From contig DYIS01000018.1 in the NCBI GenBank assembly GCA_020723545.1, positions 2,288 through 16,335 of the forward strand: a DNA stretch of 14,048 nt. Direction: 5' to 3'. The position numbers and the translations under genes are program-made. Shown piece after piece: positions 13,626 to 14,048 of the stretch. Within the stretch, counting starts at the first letter, position 1. Each line of letters opens with the position of its first letter. The notes beneath the pieces were generated by a model. It did no database searches, was not told the origin of the DNA, and worked only from the letters and a program-made list of their open reading frames with translations. Origin of the DNA: Ktedonobacter racemifer (GTDB lineage: Bacteria > Chloroflexota > DTOL01 > JACQYG01).

Positions 13626-13803
13626 AGATAATATCGACACCATTCCCAGTTTTCCAACATCCCATTATCGTTGCAGGGAGGTGAAAGAAAAGGGAATTCG
13701 ATGCGTTGCGGCGAGCGTGGGCTGGTGAGGGCAGCAGGATAGTGGCGGCCAACAGCATGGTTACCTTTCACCCGTGGCCATGGGAATAGAATAGGAGGTT
13801 ACA
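13626..13803 (+). other. Long 5' leader, possibly structured
   Basis: This 178-nt untranslated stretch holds GGTGAAAG (13680-13687), complementary over 8 bp to CTTTCACC (13765-13772), enclosing about 77 nt. The closing helix ends 20 nt before the AGGAGG ribosome site. I do not recognise any known riboswitch consensus. A 13-codon frame (ATG at 13701, MRCGERGLVRAAG) lies inside the loop; nothing shows that it is translated. Confidence 0.35.
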
Positions 13804-14048
13804 ATGGATAAGCCAGTGCCTGATGGGCTGAAGAACACGTTTCTGGTTCACGCCGTGGTCTGCTTGGTCTTGGGGCTCCCATTCTTGCTGGCCCCAGATC
13901 TCTTCGCAAGCGTCCTGGGCTTTGCCACCGTAGAACCCGTGTCCGCCCGGGGACTCGGCGCCGCCTTGCTGGCTTTGGGTGTCAGCTCGTGGTTGGCGCT
14001 GATCGAGCCAATATGGCAAAGGGTGGCTATCGTCCTTAAAATGGAAAT
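13804..14048 (+). CDS. Small multi-helix membrane protein of unknown function, cut by window edge
   Basis: The N-terminal 81 codons of a membrane protein, starting at an ATG 5 nt after a perfect AGGAGG (13793-13798). A hydrophilic start (MDKPVPDGLKN) precedes a first membrane helix (TFLVHAVVCLVLGLPFLLAP). A short loop with DLFASVLGFATVEPVS follows, then a second helix (ARGLGAALLALGVSSWLALIE) and WQRVAIVLKME, which probably leads into a third. The layout, with LxAPxxFxxxxG between helices 1 and 2 and ARxxGAxLLxLG in helix 2, is one I associate with small four-helix bacterial membrane proteins of about 120-130 aa. I cannot name the family. It is transcribed apart from the lysine cluster, from its own promoter. 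Confidence 0.8.
   Translation, partial: MDKPVPDGLKNTFLVHAVVCLVLGLPFLLAPDLFASVLGFATVEPVSARGLGAALLALGVSSWLALIEPIWQRVAIVLKME

Noticed and set aside
13701..13742. 13-codon frame (MRCGERGLVRAAG) in the last leader as a regulatory peptide
   Set aside because: No biased codon run for one amino acid and only a weak GGG ribosome site; most likely chance.
1..14048. CRISPR array, tRNA or rRNA genes, insertion sequence or phage genes
   Set aside because: I saw no regularly spaced direct repeats, no tRNA cloverleaf or rRNA stretches, and no transposase, integrase or phage protein motifs.

Overview
The window is about 60% GC, mostly coding, and bacterial. It shows strong AAGGAGG-type ribosome binding sites, sigma70-type promoters and a T-box leader, together with the LysW-dependent lysine pathway. 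That combination, plus abundant intergenic palindromes, suggests a Chloroflexota (Chloroflexi) genome. This is an inference; Deinococcus-Thermus relatives also carry the LysW pathway.

Layout. (1) Positions 1-998, minus: a ROK-family sugar-responsive repressor, cut by the window edge, with its own near-consensus promoter. (2) 1066-1272, minus: a remnant of an MFS transporter. (3) 1336-4179, minus: a molybdenum-cofactor/Tat operon, tatA - mobA - MBL-fold hydrolase - two-repeat unknown protein - mobB. It runs from a clear promoter to a candidate terminator. (4) 4345-13438, plus: a nine-gene lysine cluster, lysW - lysX - lysY - hcs (homocitrate synthase) - lysT - lysU - lysZ - lysJ - lysK. A strong promoter and a T-box leader precede it. 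The leader's specifier loop displays AAG (lysine), so uncharged tRNA-Lys should switch it on. (5) 4900-5355: 456 bp between lysW and lysX without a gene but packed with near-perfect palindromes and a degenerate interspersed repeat. (6) 13473-13525: a perfect 21-bp inverted repeat. (7) 13614-14048, plus: an extended -10 promoter, a leader of about 180 nt, and the start of a small membrane protein cut by the window edge.

How the genes work together. Homocitrate synthase condenses 2-oxoglutarate and acetyl-CoA. LysT/LysU convert homocitrate to homoisocitrate. Homoisocitrate dehydrogenase and 2-aminoadipate aminotransferase are not in this window. LysX then attaches 2-aminoadipate to the C-terminal Glu of the carrier LysW. 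LysZ phosphorylates, LysY reduces, LysJ transaminates, and LysK releases lysine. The T-box gives tRNA-charging feedback in place of the lysine riboswitch common elsewhere. The divergent mob/tat operon finishes molybdenum cofactor (MGD) and supplies a component of the export machinery that carries folded molybdoenzymes.
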